From: Planctomycetes bacterium DG_23
GTDB taxonomy: Bacteria; Planctomycetota; DG-23
DNA: 35,089 bases
Reading direction: 5' to 3'
Assembly: GCA_001302825.1 (NCBI GenBank)
Contig: LIZR01000006.1
Span: 1 to 35,089 of the forward strand
Position numbers and translations under genes: made by a program. Below, piece after piece: positions 1 to 9,667 of this stretch. Numbering within the stretch: position 1 is the stretch's first letter; every line of letters begins with the position of its first letter. Under the pieces are notes generated by a model, which saw only the letters and a list, made by a program, of their open reading frames with translations, was not told the DNA's origin and did no database searches.

Positions 1-262
1 TTTTCATAAACGATGACATTGCAGGGAAGCATAAGTCCAATATTTTCCTCGGCAAGAATGGCCTGGTAGGCATTAGCAGGATTACAGGCCCCCAATATCA
101 CATACTTTTCAAAATCAATGCCCAATTTTTCTTTTAACTTCTCCTGGACATCAATTTTAGTTAGCACTCCGAAGTCTTCTTTCTTCAACTGCTCTGTAAC
201 AACTTCTATCGCTTTTTCTAAAGGAATGTTCAACTCTTTGGTAAAGCCCCATAATTAATCAT
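1..262 (-). pseudogene. DUF302 family protein, truncated by window edge, apparent 1-nt frameshift near N-terminus
   Basis: Reverse complement reads ATG ATT AAT TAT GGG then shifts. The other frame gives FTKELNIPLEKAIEVVTEQLKKEDFGVLTKIDVQEKLKEKLGIDFEKYVILGACNPANAYQAILAEENIGLMLPCNVIVYE, with the DUF302-typical FGVLT.IDV and LGACNP motifs. Good SD (AGGAGG) before the ATG. Confidence 0.75.
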
Positions 263-341
263 TTTTTCCTCCTGGGCCGGGAGGTTGCGGCGACCGACTA
301 ATTTTTTCTCCCTCGACTCTTTGGCTTGCTTCATTGGTCTA

Positions 342-361
342 TTTTCGCGGGTTCGCGAAAA
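342..361. promoter_or_regulatory. Perfect inverted repeat TTTTCGCG-ggtt-CGCGAAAA in the 5' leader of the DUF302 gene
   Basis: 8-bp perfect arms, 4-nt spacer, read directly. Confidence 0.5.
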
Positions 362-376
362 AATCCCCTTCTTTAT

Positions 377-405
377 TAAATAATACACTTTTGCGTCTTT
401 GTCAA
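377..405 (-). promoter_or_regulatory. Putative sigma70-type promoter for the DUF302 gene
   Basis: Minus strand TTGACA, 17 nt, TATTTA. Confidence 0.45.
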
Positions 406-473
406 CAATTTAGAATGGACAAAAGTAGTGTGTTCATCATTAGCCATAGGTTACCGCATATCACTTTTTCAAA

Positions 474-3089
474 TTAAATACTTTTCCTATACCTTCTCAT
501 AAGCAGCGAATTGGAGACCACCGAGACCGAACTGAAGGCCATCGCTGCACCAGCGATCATAGGGTTTAATAAGAATCCAGTAAAGGGGTAAAGAACCCCA
601 GCGGCGATAGGAATACCGGCTGAATTGTAAAAAAATGCCCAGAAGAGATTCTGTTTTATCTTTTTCATTGCATAGCGAGATAAGTCCATAGCCATAACCA
701 CATCTCTGAGGTCGTCTTTGATGAGCACGACATCGCCCGACTCAATGGCCACATCCGTTCCGGTGCCGATAGCCAGGCCAATGTCAGCCTGAGTTAGAGC
801 CGGGGCGTCGTTTATGCCATCGCCGACCATAGCCACTTTCAGCCCTTCCTCTTGAAGTTTCTTAATTTCTTGGGCCTTATTTTGTGGAAGGACTTCGGCA
901 AGGACTCTATCGATACCGACCTGCCTGGCTATGGCCTCTCCGGTCCGTTTATTGTCGCCGGTTATCATAATGACTTGCTTACCCATCTCTTTGAGCTTTG
1001 CCACGGCTTCTTTAGAAAATTCCTTCAAGGTGTCAGCAACGGCAACCATCCCCAGCAGTCTGTGATTGGTGGCGAACAACATCACCGTTTTGCCTTCGCC
1101 TTGCAATCTTTCCAGATCCTGGGTAGCCCCGGATATATCTATGTTTCTATCTTCCATCAGGCCTCTATTGCCCAGTAATATCTCATCACCGTCAATTTTG
1201 GCCGCAACCCCTCTGCCGGTCATGGATGCAAAATCACGCACATCCCGCAATCGCACATTCTTTTGCTGGGCCGCCTTTACGATGGCTTCGCCAAGCGGGT
1301 GCTCAGAATTTTTCTCTACCGAAGCGGCTAAAGACAAAACTTCTTCTTCAGGCACGCCGTAGGCTATAACATCGGTTAATTCAGGTTGACCTTTGGTTAA
1401 GGTGCCTGTCTTATCAAACACTATGGCATTGATTTGGTGAGCGTTTTGCAATGACTCTGCGCTTTTTATCAATATGCCGTTTTCCGCACCTATTCCCGTG
1501 CCTACCATAACCGCCGTTGGGGTAGCCAGGCCCAGGGCACAAGGGCAGGCGATAATCAATACCGCGATAAATATGGTTAAGGCGAAGAGGAAATTTGCAC
1601 CCGCAAGCAACCACACAACGAAAGCCACAGTCCCGATAATAACCACTGCTGGAACAAAATAGGCGGAGACTTTATCGGCAAACTGCTGAATGGGAGCTTT
1701 GGAACCCTGGGCTTCTTCGACAAGTTTTACAATCTGGGCTAAAGCGGTATCTTTGCCGACTTTGGTGGCCTTGAATTTGAAACTTCCCGTCTTATTTATG
1801 GTGGCGCCGATGACCTCGCTTCCTTCGGATTTTTCAACCGGGATGCTTTCACCGGTAATCATCGATTCGTCAACGCTTGAATATCCTTCTGTTAATATTC
1901 CGTCAACAGGAATTTTCTGACCGGGCTTAACAATAACAATATCGCCAACTGTCATTTCTTCCACGGGAATTTCTTGCTCCTGGCCATTTCTCAGGACAAA
2001 GGCGGTCATTGCCTGAAGCCCCATAAGTTTTCTAATGGCTTCTGAGGTTTTGCCTTTGGCAATAGCCTCAAGTAGTTTACCCAAAAGAATGAAAGCGATG
2101 AGGAATCCGGCAATTTCATAATAGAGATTTCGCATAGTGAAAGCAGTACTGCCTAACCACATAGCCGCTGAAACATATAAACTGTAGAGATAAGCCGCAC
2201 CCACCCCTAAGGCCACCAGGGTATCCATATTGGCGGTTTTAGTTTTAATTAGTGCCAAAATCCCCCTGGTGAAAAATTGATAACCGGCAAGCATAATAGG
2301 GGTGGCCAGAAGGAACTGTATAAGTGCCATATGTTGTATCATAAATGGAGCAAGGGGAAGTTTGAGTCCAGTAGCCATAGCAAAATACATAAGTGGAGAT
2401 GCCAGGATGATAGATATGGTGAATCTAATCTTAAGGGACCTAACTTCCTTTTGTCGCGCTTCTTTTTCTGCATCGACCGTAACTTCTTCTTCCTCAATAG
2501 GCGTGTAACCCGCCGCTTTTATGGTTTCTTTGATCCTATCCGAGGACAAAACCGAACTGTCGTAATGGATGGTCGCTTTTTGGTTAACAAATAGGTCTTT
2601 TTTTACTATGCCGTGAAGGCTTCTTAGAGCGCCGTCTACTGTGCCCAGGCAATGGGGATTATCCATACCAATAACTTTAAGTTTTAAAGTGGCTTTACCT
2701 TTAACTTCGGGAGTTTCCTTGGGCTCGATGGTTTTGTATCCGGCCTGAGCAATGGTTTGGTGCAACTCGTCCAGAGTAGTCTTTGCGGGGTCATATTCAA
2801 CATAGGCCTTTTCGCTGCTGAAGTTGACCCTGGCGTCTGATACTCCGGGAGTTTTTTTTAGTGCATTTTCTATGGTTAGCACACAACTTGCGCAATGCAT
2901 ACCTACGATGCCAATTATGGCCCTATTTTTGGAAGGCAGTTGGGCTTGGGGTTTGAGTGGCTCTTCTTTCTTGCCCAAGAACTTATCCCGGCAAACCTTG
3001 CTGCAAAAAAAATAGACTTCGCCGTCTTTTTCTGCCTTGAGGGCTTTTCTTTCGTCTACTTCCATTCCACAAATGGGGTCCTTGGGCAT
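474..3089 (-). CDS. copA: Cu+-type P1B ATPase with N-terminal YHS domain and two HMA domains
   Basis: YHS-like [12 protein letters not shown]...[14 protein letters not shown]1 GMHCASC; HMA2 GMDNPHC; CPC motif [31 protein letters not shown]. Confidence 0.95.
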   Translation of the reverse strand: MPKDPICGMEVDERKALKAEKDGEVYFFCSKVCRDKFLGKKEEPLKPQAQLPSKNRAIIGIVGMHCASCVLTIENALKKTPGVSDARVNFSSEKAYVEYDPAKTTLDELHQTIAQAGYKTIEPKETPEVKGKATLKLKVIGMDNPHCLGTVDGALRSLHGIVKKDLFVNQKATIHYDSSVLSSDRIKETIKAAGYTPIEEEEVTVDAEKEARQKEVRSLKIRFTISIILASPLMYFAMATGLKLPLAPFMIQHMALIQFLLATPIMLAGYQFFTRGILALIKTKTANMDTLVALGVGAAYLYSLYVSAAMWLGSTAFTMRNLYYEIAGFLIAFILLGKLLEAIAKGKTSEAIRKLMGLQAMTAFVLRNGQEQEIPVEEMTVGDIVIVKPGQKIPVDGILTEGYSSVDESMITGESIPVEKSEGSEVIGATINKTGSFKFKATKVGKDTALAQIVKLVEEAQGSKAPIQQFADKVSAYFVPAVVIIGTVAFVVWLLAGANFLFALTIFIAVLIIACPCALGLATPTAVMVGTGIGAENGILIKSAESLQNAHQINAIVFDKTGTLTKGQPELTDVIAYGVPEEEVLSLAASVEKNSEHPLGEAIVKAAQQKNVRLRDVRDFASMTGRGVAAKIDGDEILLGNRGLMEDRNIDISGATQDLERLQGEGKTVMLFATNHRLLGMVAVADTLKEFSKEAVAKLKEMGKQVIMITGDNKRTGEAIARQVGIDRVLAEVLPQNKAQEIKKLQEEGLKVAMVGDGINDAPALTQADIGLAIGTGTDVAIESGDVVLIKDDLRDVVMAMDLSRYAMKKIKQNLFWAFFYNSAGIPIAAGVLYPFTGFLLNPMIAGAAMAFSSVSVVSNSLLMRRYRKSI

Positions 3090-3340
3090 AATGCTTTTCC
3101 TTCTCTAAGAAGCAGCAAACTGCATTCTATATTCCAAAGTCCAAAGACAAGGTTTATAAGCATTCGGGGTAAGATAACAAGATTATTTTGAAAAGGCCTT
3201 ATAAGGAGGGGAAAGTTTTGGTGCGAGCTAACCACTCACAAGAAAAGCCCGTGGGACGCAAAGAGAGTCTGGGCCAAAATTCAGAGTGTAAAAGTGAAAT
3301 GTCAGTTAACCTTGTCTTTTTCTTCTTTCTACTCCTCTTG

Positions 3341-3772
3341 CTACTTCTCTTCTCCCTCCTCTTTTTCCACTTCCTCCTTTTCTTCGGTTTCAGCAGCAGG
3401 GTCTTCTGAAGTTATATCTTCAATCGTTTCTTCAATGATTTTCTTCGAATGTCCCATCCAGGTTCTAACCACGGGTATCCGGTGGCCAAATTTTATAACT
3501 GCCGCGATAAGCAAGACAAGGATACCCACTGTCAGAAGCCCCTGAGAGACAAGCTTTCCGCGCCTCTTTTTAATTTTGTCCACCACCTCGCCCAATCTGG
3601 AGGGCGCAGAGCCAGATCCAGGAGTGTAATCCACTGAAAGAACGGTTCCCCGTTCTATGCGGGGAACAATTATCACCTGCCCGCAGGTCGGACATCTGCC
3701 TCTCTTGCCCGCATATTTTTCATCCACGCTCAACCGTTTACCACAACTGAAACATCTCAGTTTTACATCCAT
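3341..3772 (-). CDS. Zinc-ribbon, single-TM protein with acidic C-terminal tail
   Basis: CFSCGKRL...GRCPTCGQ zinc ribbon, TM LLTVGILVLLIAAVIKF, EEKEEVEKEEGEEK tail. Confidence 0.75.
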   Translation of the reverse strand: MDVKLRCFSCGKRLSVDEKYAGKRGRCPTCGQVIIVPRIERGTVLSVDYTPGSGSAPSRLGEVVDKIKKRRGKLVSQGLLTVGILVLLIAAVIKFGHRIPVVRTWMGHSKKIIEETIEDITSEDPAAETEEKEEVEKEEGEEK

Positions 3773-3851
3773 CTCTTTCTCTCCAGGGGGAGGAAGGCAC
3801 TAACACGCCACAACGAAGTGAAAAAAATAACCCAATTTCGGATATGTTCAA

Positions 3852-4082
3852 TTATCCGTTCATTCGAGCCGTAGGAGTATCATCCGCCAAGATGCGAGCA
3901 GGAAGCAAAAATGCCTCTGGACTTTCAGTTTTCTCCTGTTTTTTTATAAAATGCTCGTGGTTCGGGGGGACAAATTTTTGGCATTCGATGCAAAATTTGC
4001 TCTGGGGAGAAGCGCATCCAGTGAAAAAAGCGAGCAGAATCCCCGCCAGAGCCATCCAAGAGGAAAGCCTCTTCATAGCCAT
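3852..4082 (-). CDS. Small predicted lipoprotein with CxxC
   Basis: From Met at 4082: MAMKRLSSWMALAGILLAFFTGCASPQSKFCIECQKF, a signal peptide with lipobox-like FTGC. A promoter precedes it. Confidence 0.65.
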   Translation of the reverse strand: MAMKRLSSWMALAGILLAFFTGCASPQSKFCIECQKFVPPNHEHFIKKQEKTESPEAFLLPARILADDTPTARMNG

Positions 4083-4150
4083 AATTGCACCTCCCTCATG
4101 GCTGATGTGACCCCGCCCGCCCCCCAAAAGTGCCTCGTATTAAAAACAAT

Positions 4151-4178
4151 ATTATACCAATTTCTCACTCACAGTCAA
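4151..4178 (-). promoter_or_regulatory. Putative sigma70-type promoter for the lipoprotein gene
   Basis: Minus strand TTGACT, 16 nt, TATAAT. Confidence 0.55.
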
Positions 4179-4288
4179 CACAAAAATTCTTATTTCTTTT
4201 CTCTCTTAGCAGAATAAATGCAAATTTTCTTCCATCGCAGGGCCTATTCTCTTATAATTTCGATGCGAGGAGGCGTTTTAGGCAAAAA

Positions 4289-5971
4289 ATGGAAGAAATT
4301 GCATTTCTGCTTAGGCTGCGGGCCAGGATTGCGGCCAACACCGTGGCCAAGGTTCTGAGCACCGCTAAACTCAGAAGCGCAATGGTAGTGGGATTTTGTG
4401 TCGTTTTCTGGGGTACCCTTTTCCTGACCTTCTGTCGCGGTTTCCTCTTCCTGGATAAATTTCCCTTTTTCAAAGAACGGGTGGTGGAATATCTATTTTC
4501 ACTTTTCTTCTTTTTCCTATTTTTGATGCTTATCTTTTCCAATGCCATTATCAGTTTTTCCAGCCTGTTCCGCTCCGACGAAGTGGGGTTCTTGCTGGGG
4601 TTGCCCCTCTGCGGCGAGAATGTATTTTTATATAAGTTCGTGGAATCGGTGGCCTTCAGTTCCTGGGCATTTCTTTTGCTGGGGATGCCGGTGATGATTG
4701 CCTATGGTCTGACGGAAGGGGTAGGGTTTATCTTTTATGTTTTCGTCTTTTTCTTTCTTCTGGGATTTATCTTCTTACCCGCGGGCTTGGGCTCTTTAAT
4801 AGCGCTTCTTCTGGTTTCCTTTTTTCAAAGGCGAAAGAAACATATCCTGGCGCTCTTTCTAATTCTGGCAGGGGCGTTTTTGTCTGTGGGTCTTGGCCGC
4901 ATAATCCTTCAGGCGAAGTCGGAATTTACTTTTTCCGGGATATGGGTTAAAGGCCTTCTGGATAGGTTCAGTTTCAGTAAGAACGCTTTTCTGCCCAGTC
5001 ACTGGCTCACTCAGGGAACCCTGGCCTTAGCCCGGGGCAAAGGCTCGGATGCGCTGCTTTATTTCGCGGTGATTATCGCCAACGCTCTTTTACTTACCCT
5101 CATAATTTATCAGGTGGCGAGTAGAATCTATGCTTTCAGTTGGTCCAAATCGCAAGGACGCACCGGCAAGAGGCCCCTGAGTATCGGCCGCTTCTGGGAT
5201 AGGATTTTGGAGAAGGCGTTTTTCTATCTTAGCCCCGGGGCCCGACTGCTTTTGCTGAAGGACTTCAAGACCTTTCGTCGTGACCCGGCACAATGGGGCC
5301 AATTTCTCATATTTTTTGGGCTCCTGGGTGTTTATGTTCTGAATCTGCGCACCTTTGCCTATCACCGTGCGGAAACTAACTGGAAGAGCATAGTCTCTTT
5401 TCTTAATCTCTCGGCCACGGCGCTGACTCTGGCCACCTTCAACAGCCGTTTTATCTATCCACTTCTTTCGCTGGAGGGCCGAAGGTTCTGGATTCTGGCT
5501 TTGGCACCGGTGGAAAGAAAGGCGATGCTTCTGGGCAAATTTGCTTACTCGCTTGTGGGCTCTCTGTTGGTGAGCGTTGGCCTTATATTTCTTTCGGATT
5601 TTATGCTTCAGATGCCATTTTTCGTGGTTGCTATCCACGCGGGGACTATGTTTTTGATTTGTTTTGGCCTTTCAGGAATAACGGTAGGTTTGGCGGCGAT
5701 TTATCCCAATCTAAAGGAGGAAAATCCATCGAAGATTGTGGCAGGATTTGGCGGGACCTTTACTTTTCTTTTGAGTCTGGCCTTTATCATGGCCGTGATA
5801 TCTCTGGAGATACTTCCTTTTCACCTATACCTCGCTTCCAGGCGGATAACAGAAGCGGCCTTTGGACGATGGCTATTGATAGCCTTTGCCGTGGCCATAG
5901 GTATTACCTTTCTCGTTTCCTATGCACCTTTGGTCTTGGGGATTAGGGCTTTTAAAAGGATGGAATTTTAA
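4289..5971 (+). CDS. Large polytopic membrane protein, ABC-2/exporter permease-like
   Basis: ATG at 4289 (MEEIAFLLRLRARI). Many TM segments arranged in two halves; resembles bacterial ABC exporter permeases. No adjacent ATPase. Confidence 0.7.
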   Translation: MEEIAFLLRLRARIAANTVAKVLSTAKLRSAMVVGFCVVFWGTLFLTFCRGFLFLDKFPFFKERVVEYLFSLFFFFLFLMLIFSNAIISFSSLFRSDEVGFLLGLPLCGENVFLYKFVESVAFSSWAFLLLGMPVMIAYGLTEGVGFIFYVFVFFFLLGFIFLPAGLGSLIALLLVSFFQRRKKHILALFLILAGAFLSVGLGRIILQAKSEFTFSGIWVKGLLDRFSFSKNAFLPSHWLTQGTLALARGKGSDALLYFAVIIANALLLTLIIYQVASRIYAFSWSKSQGRTGKRPLSIGRFWDRILEKAFFYLSPGARLLLLKDFKTFRRDPAQWGQFLIFFGLLGVYVLNLRTFAYHRAETNWKSIVSFLNLSATALTLATFNSRFIYPLLSLEGRRFWILALAPVERKAMLLGKFAYSLVGSLLVSVGLIFLSDFMLQMPFFVVAIHAGTMFLICFGLSGITVGLAAIYPNLKEENPSKIVAGFGGTFTFLLSLAFIMAVISLEILPFHLYLASRRITEAAFGRWLLIAFAVAIGITFLVSYAPLVLGIRAFKRMEF

Positions 5972-8183
5972 GGCGGGCCAAATATCTTAAGAGCTCCCTT
6001 ATCCGACTCATCTCCTCTTTTTTCAGGTTCTCTCGGCCAAAGCGGACCCTGTAGAAGGCCTCGGTTATTTCGCTTACCGGCCGAAGGGTTTCGCCCGCCC
6101 GAGAGATAATATGTCGGGCAAATTCCATAGGCGTGAAGGTGGGTTCTCTCTTGAAGCCTTTGCGAGAGAGGATGAGCAGCAGTTGGCGGTAAAATTTCAC
6201 TTGAGGATAAGGCAGGTATACTGTTGCGTGAGACTTGAAGAATTTGAAAACAATGATAAACGGCCTCATTATCGCCCAGCGGAAAAACAAGACGAATAAC
6301 ACAGCGGCAGTGAGGAGGGAAAGCCCAATTACGGTTATTAAGGGGCCTGTCCAGGATGCCCCCAAGGGGGTTATGCGGCGGCCACCGATCAGAAAACGCC
6401 CCCTCCTCAATCTTCCGCCAAGGATTCTTCGGCCCAAGGCGTTACTTGCCCTTTCCACTGCTTTGTAGACCTTAGCCTGATATTCTTCATAGCCTATGAT
6501 GTACGAATACCAGCGAATCTCCAGCAAATCGAGCAGTTGCCTGAAATTTCCTATCCAGGGCAAGGAAGGGCCGGGAAGCGCCGGCGACCCCATAAGAGGA
6601 GACGGGTCAAAAGTAATCCAGCCTATGTCCGGGAAATAGACCTCCACCCAAGAGTGGGCGTCGTTTTGGCGAATTAGATAGGAGTCGCCGAGTCGATTCC
6701 ACTCGCCATTTCTGAAGCCATTTACCAGTCGGCAAGGAACACCCAAGGAGCGAAGGAGCACAACCATAGCGGAGGCGAAATATTCACAGTGGCCCTCCTT
6801 TAAGTTAAAAAGGAAATCTTCCACCGGCTCAACATCCAGGCTGTGGCGGATATTGAAAGTATAATGATAGTTTGCGCTCAAGAACATCTCGATGGCCCTG
6901 GCTTTGTCAAAGGGGGTGGGGTACTTGTCGTCGGGGGCGGCTTCCCGGGCCAGTGCGTAAACCCGCGGCGAAATTTGCTCAGGCAGAGGTAAGTATTGCC
7001 GGACAATATGCATAGGATAGTTACTTGGTGCAGAGCGAAGATCCTCTTCCAGAGGTCTGGGGATGCGAGATACTACCTTATATTTCAAGGGAAACCACCG
7101 GTCATGCGCAGTGGTCAAGACCTCGCTCGTTTCGCAATATTCAATGCTATGTAGTGCGGTACTCTCAAAGCGAATCGGAGCATAAAGTGAGAACACGATT
7201 CTTGAATCCAACGGTTGAAGAATAACTTCTTGCGTAATGTCTTCTACAGGGCAATTAGGCAATCGACGAATTAAGGAAAGCGGAACTTTCTCCGTGCTGT
7301 AATAACGACCTCGGCCTCTTCCGTCCTGAAATTCTTCCCAGGCAGAACCATCATAATTTTGAAATGAAATCCCTCGCCAGTAGAGGTCGTCCTTGGGAAT
7401 ATAGGGTTTGTCATCTTTATAGAGACTTACCGCCATCACCGGGTCTGTCTTTTCCAAGATTTGCCCTATATCATCCAGTTCTACTTCCTCCGAAAAACCG
7501 GTAACAAGCACTGCGGGGACAGGGGTTTTGGTTACCCGGGCATGCCAGATAGCAGCAGTAAACCGTGGGAAAAAGACAAAAGTCAGAAATACCATTGGTA
7601 AGCCAAGACTGAATATGGTGACCAGAGTGCTGCTGAAGCCCCCTAAAGGCCTTTTTATATAAAGGGCCTTTCCCACGCTCCCTTTTCTTTCCATCTCCTC
7701 TTGGATATCTTCTCGGGTTCTTTTATCCTGAAAGACTATCAGGACATAAGCAGCGAGCAACGCATAGAACAGAAGAAAGGGCAGGTAATACATCTTCACC
7801 GTGAGGATAGCAGCGACCATAATGTTTATTAAACTTATAAGCATTAGGAGGCCATAATCCCGCTGCTTTTTCTTTTGCAAAAGCTTGATGATAGTCACAT
7901 AGACAAGAAAATGGCTCATACTTTTTATAAAGTCATAGATGATAAAATATTCAACGACGGCGCCTATGAAACCTGCTACCGTTAACCAGGAAGCCACCCC
8001 TTCTTCAATGTTGGCGTCTTTCTTTTCTATATACCAACACGCAGTAAAGCAAACAAAAACAAAGAGGCTAAAGTATATTGAACCCTGAGCCACGGTCATA
8101 ACAAGCGCGGCCAGACCGATGAGCAGATATAGAGAAAATCTGAAATTAAGACTTCTTCTAATTTGTCCGATAATTTGCTTCAC
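5952..8183 (-). CDS. TgpA-type transglutaminase-like membrane protein (DUF3488-transglutaminase-DUF4129 architecture)
   Basis: Multi-TM N-terminus; transglutaminase core FLFNLKEGHCEYFASAMVVLLRSLGVPCRLVNGF...NDAHSWVEVYFPDIGWITFDPSP; C-terminal DUF4129-like helix. ATGA-type overlap with the DUF58 gene. Confidence 0.92.
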   Translation of the reverse strand: MKQIIGQIRRSLNFRFSLYLLIGLAALVMTVAQGSIYFSLFVFVCFTACWYIEKKDANIEEGVASWLTVAGFIGAVVEYFIIYDFIKSMSHFLVYVTIIKLLQKKKQRDYGLLMLISLINIMVAAILTVKMYYLPFLLFYALLAAYVLIVFQDKRTREDIQEEMERKGSVGKALYIKRPLGGFSSTLVTIFSLGLPMVFLTFVFFPRFTAAIWHARVTKTPVPAVLVTGFSEEVELDDIGQILEKTDPVMAVSLYKDDKPYIPKDDLYWRGISFQNYDGSAWEEFQDGRGRGRYYSTEKVPLSLIRRLPNCPVEDITQEVILQPLDSRIVFSLYAPIRFESTALHSIEYCETSEVLTTAHDRWFPLKYKVVSRIPRPLEEDLRSAPSNYPMHIVRQYLPLPEQISPRVYALAREAAPDDKYPTPFDKARAIEMFLSANYHYTFNIRHSLDVEPVEDFLFNLKEGHCEYFASAMVVLLRSLGVPCRLVNGFRNGEWNRLGDSYLIRQNDAHSWVEVYFPDIGWITFDPSPLMGSPALPGPSLPWIGNFRQLLDLLEIRWYSYIIGYEEYQAKVYKAVERASNALGRRILGGRLRRGRFLIGGRRITPLGASWTGPLITVIGLSLLTAAVLFVLFFRWAIMRPFIIVFKFFKSHATVYLPYPQVKFYRQLLLILSRKGFKREPTFTPMEFARHIISRAGETLRPVSEITEAFYRVRFGRENLKKEEMSRIRELLRYLARLKIPSF

Positions 8184-9559
8184 GCGACCTTTTCTCCTGC
8201 TAATTCAGGGCTGCTCTTGAGGCTGAAAAGGGAATGGAAGAAAGGTGAAGATACATCTACAACTTTCACTGTGCCCGGTCGACCGCGAATTTGCCCCAGA
8301 GACTGGAACGCCGCTGCCTCTTCTTCCAAAATAACTGCCACCAAAAATGCAGTGTCAAACAATTCTCTTTCCACCAACCTGACTAAATCCCTCAAAGTAT
8401 ATTTGGAAGATGCTTCAAGAACAGCCAAGGTTCGAAGCAATCTATAGAAATGTGCCTGGCCTCTGCCGCCCGGGATCCCCACCAGCCCCTTACCCATTGC
8501 ATAAAATGAGTAAGCAATATGGGATTCCTCCAAGGCTCTTGCCAAGGTGGCCACAAAACTTATGGCCAATTCTAAGTTTTCTCTTCGATTATCTTCTGCA
8601 AGTTCAGGGATGAAGGTGTCCAGGAGGATACTTACCTCTTCTCGTTCGGAACGGTCGAATTCCTTGACCAGGGGCTTGGCCAGTTTGGCCGAACTTTTCC
8701 AATGTATATGGCGTGGGTTGTCCCCAGGACGATACTCCCGAAGACCGTAAAATTCCTCTTCCCCACCTTTGACAAAGGTCTTCACCGCGCCTGCGCTAAA
8801 TTTGGCCCCACCTGAAGGCATGATTGTTTGCTCAAGTTGGCCTAAACGGGGAAGAACCAACAGAGTTGCTTCACTGGGAATGCTTATGGCCCTTTCAAAG
8901 AAGCCAAAGGGAAAAGCAGTAGTTAGCTTGCAGGTGTTTAGAGTATAAAGGCCCCGGTGCGGGATTAGCCCGGTATAGGAAAGCGTCTGGCCAGAGCCAG
9001 GTGCCAGTTTGGAGAAGTAGACTTTGGCGGGCCAAATAGACGGATTACTGTTGGGAGCATCCTCAAAAAGAACGGAAAATGAACTTGCCCATCGCTTATT
9101 ATTTCTCAAAGTAACATCAACTTGGAAAGGTTCACCAGCAAAAACATCTACCGGAAGAAGCCTGGTTACTGCACTCTTGGAAAGAGGGCCTTTGGATACG
9201 AACCAGGAGGCCGCCATTGCCCCAAGTGTGAACCCCAGCACGAGATGCACAAGGTTGAGCCCGGACACCACGGCCATAGCACCTATACCGCAGGCGACCA
9301 GAGTCAAGATGCGACCGGACCTGGTTACCCTTAGCCTGCGAGCGAATTTTCCCCGGCGAAATATCAGCCCTGAGGGCCCACCTCCTAAGAGATGCAAAAC
9401 GCCAATGCCAAGTGCCAGGAGGAAAGAAATGCTGAAGATTTGCGGCGCACCTACGGCCAGACTTCCCGCCGACAGAAAAACAAAAAATAGAAAAAGCCAG
9501 CGCTTGTGACTGTCAAAAAGCGAGATAGTAAATTGAGAAAAGACCCTATTGGATTTCAC
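8180..9559 (-). CDS. DUF58 domain protein
   Basis: GGEEEFYGLREYRPGDNPRHIHWKSSAKLAKPLVKEFDRSEREEVSILLDT. SD GGAGGT sits upstream of GTG at 9559, so this start is preferred over the track start at 9592. Confidence 0.9.
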   Translation of the reverse strand: MKSNRVFSQFTISLFDSHKRWLFLFFVFLSAGSLAVGAPQIFSISFLLALGIGVLHLLGGGPSGLIFRRGKFARRLRVTRSGRILTLVACGIGAMAVVSGLNLVHLVLGFTLGAMAASWFVSKGPLSKSAVTRLLPVDVFAGEPFQVDVTLRNNKRWASSFSVLFEDAPNSNPSIWPAKVYFSKLAPGSGQTLSYTGLIPHRGLYTLNTCKLTTAFPFGFFERAISIPSEATLLVLPRLGQLEQTIMPSGGAKFSAGAVKTFVKGGEEEFYGLREYRPGDNPRHIHWKSSAKLAKPLVKEFDRSEREEVSILLDTFIPELAEDNRRENLELAISFVATLARALEESHIAYSFYAMGKGLVGIPGGRGQAHFYRLLRTLAVLEASSKYTLRDLVRLVERELFDTAFLVAVILEEEAAAFQSLGQIRGRPGTVKVVDVSSPFFHSLFSLKSSPELAGEKVA

Positions 9560-9667
9560 CAGTCGGTTACCTCCGATTATCGCGCTGAGCAAACACCTTG
9601 CTCTGCAAGAAGGGGCTCAGGGCGCAGATAGCCGGCGCGAATGACTTTGAGGAAACCCCGCGGTGTC

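Noticed and set aside
3300-3400. Poly-pyrimidine tract considered as a triplex (H-DNA) element
   Set aside because: It is mostly explained by the Lys/Glu-rich tail of the minus-strand protein; no mirror symmetry was established.
5090-5638. 182-aa minus-strand ORF inside the permease gene
   Set aside because: Antisense to an obvious membrane protein; charged, low-similarity composition typical of a mirror frame.
9024-9509. 161-aa plus-strand ORF inside the DUF58 gene
   Set aside because: Antisense of a well-supported CDS; no SD or domain.
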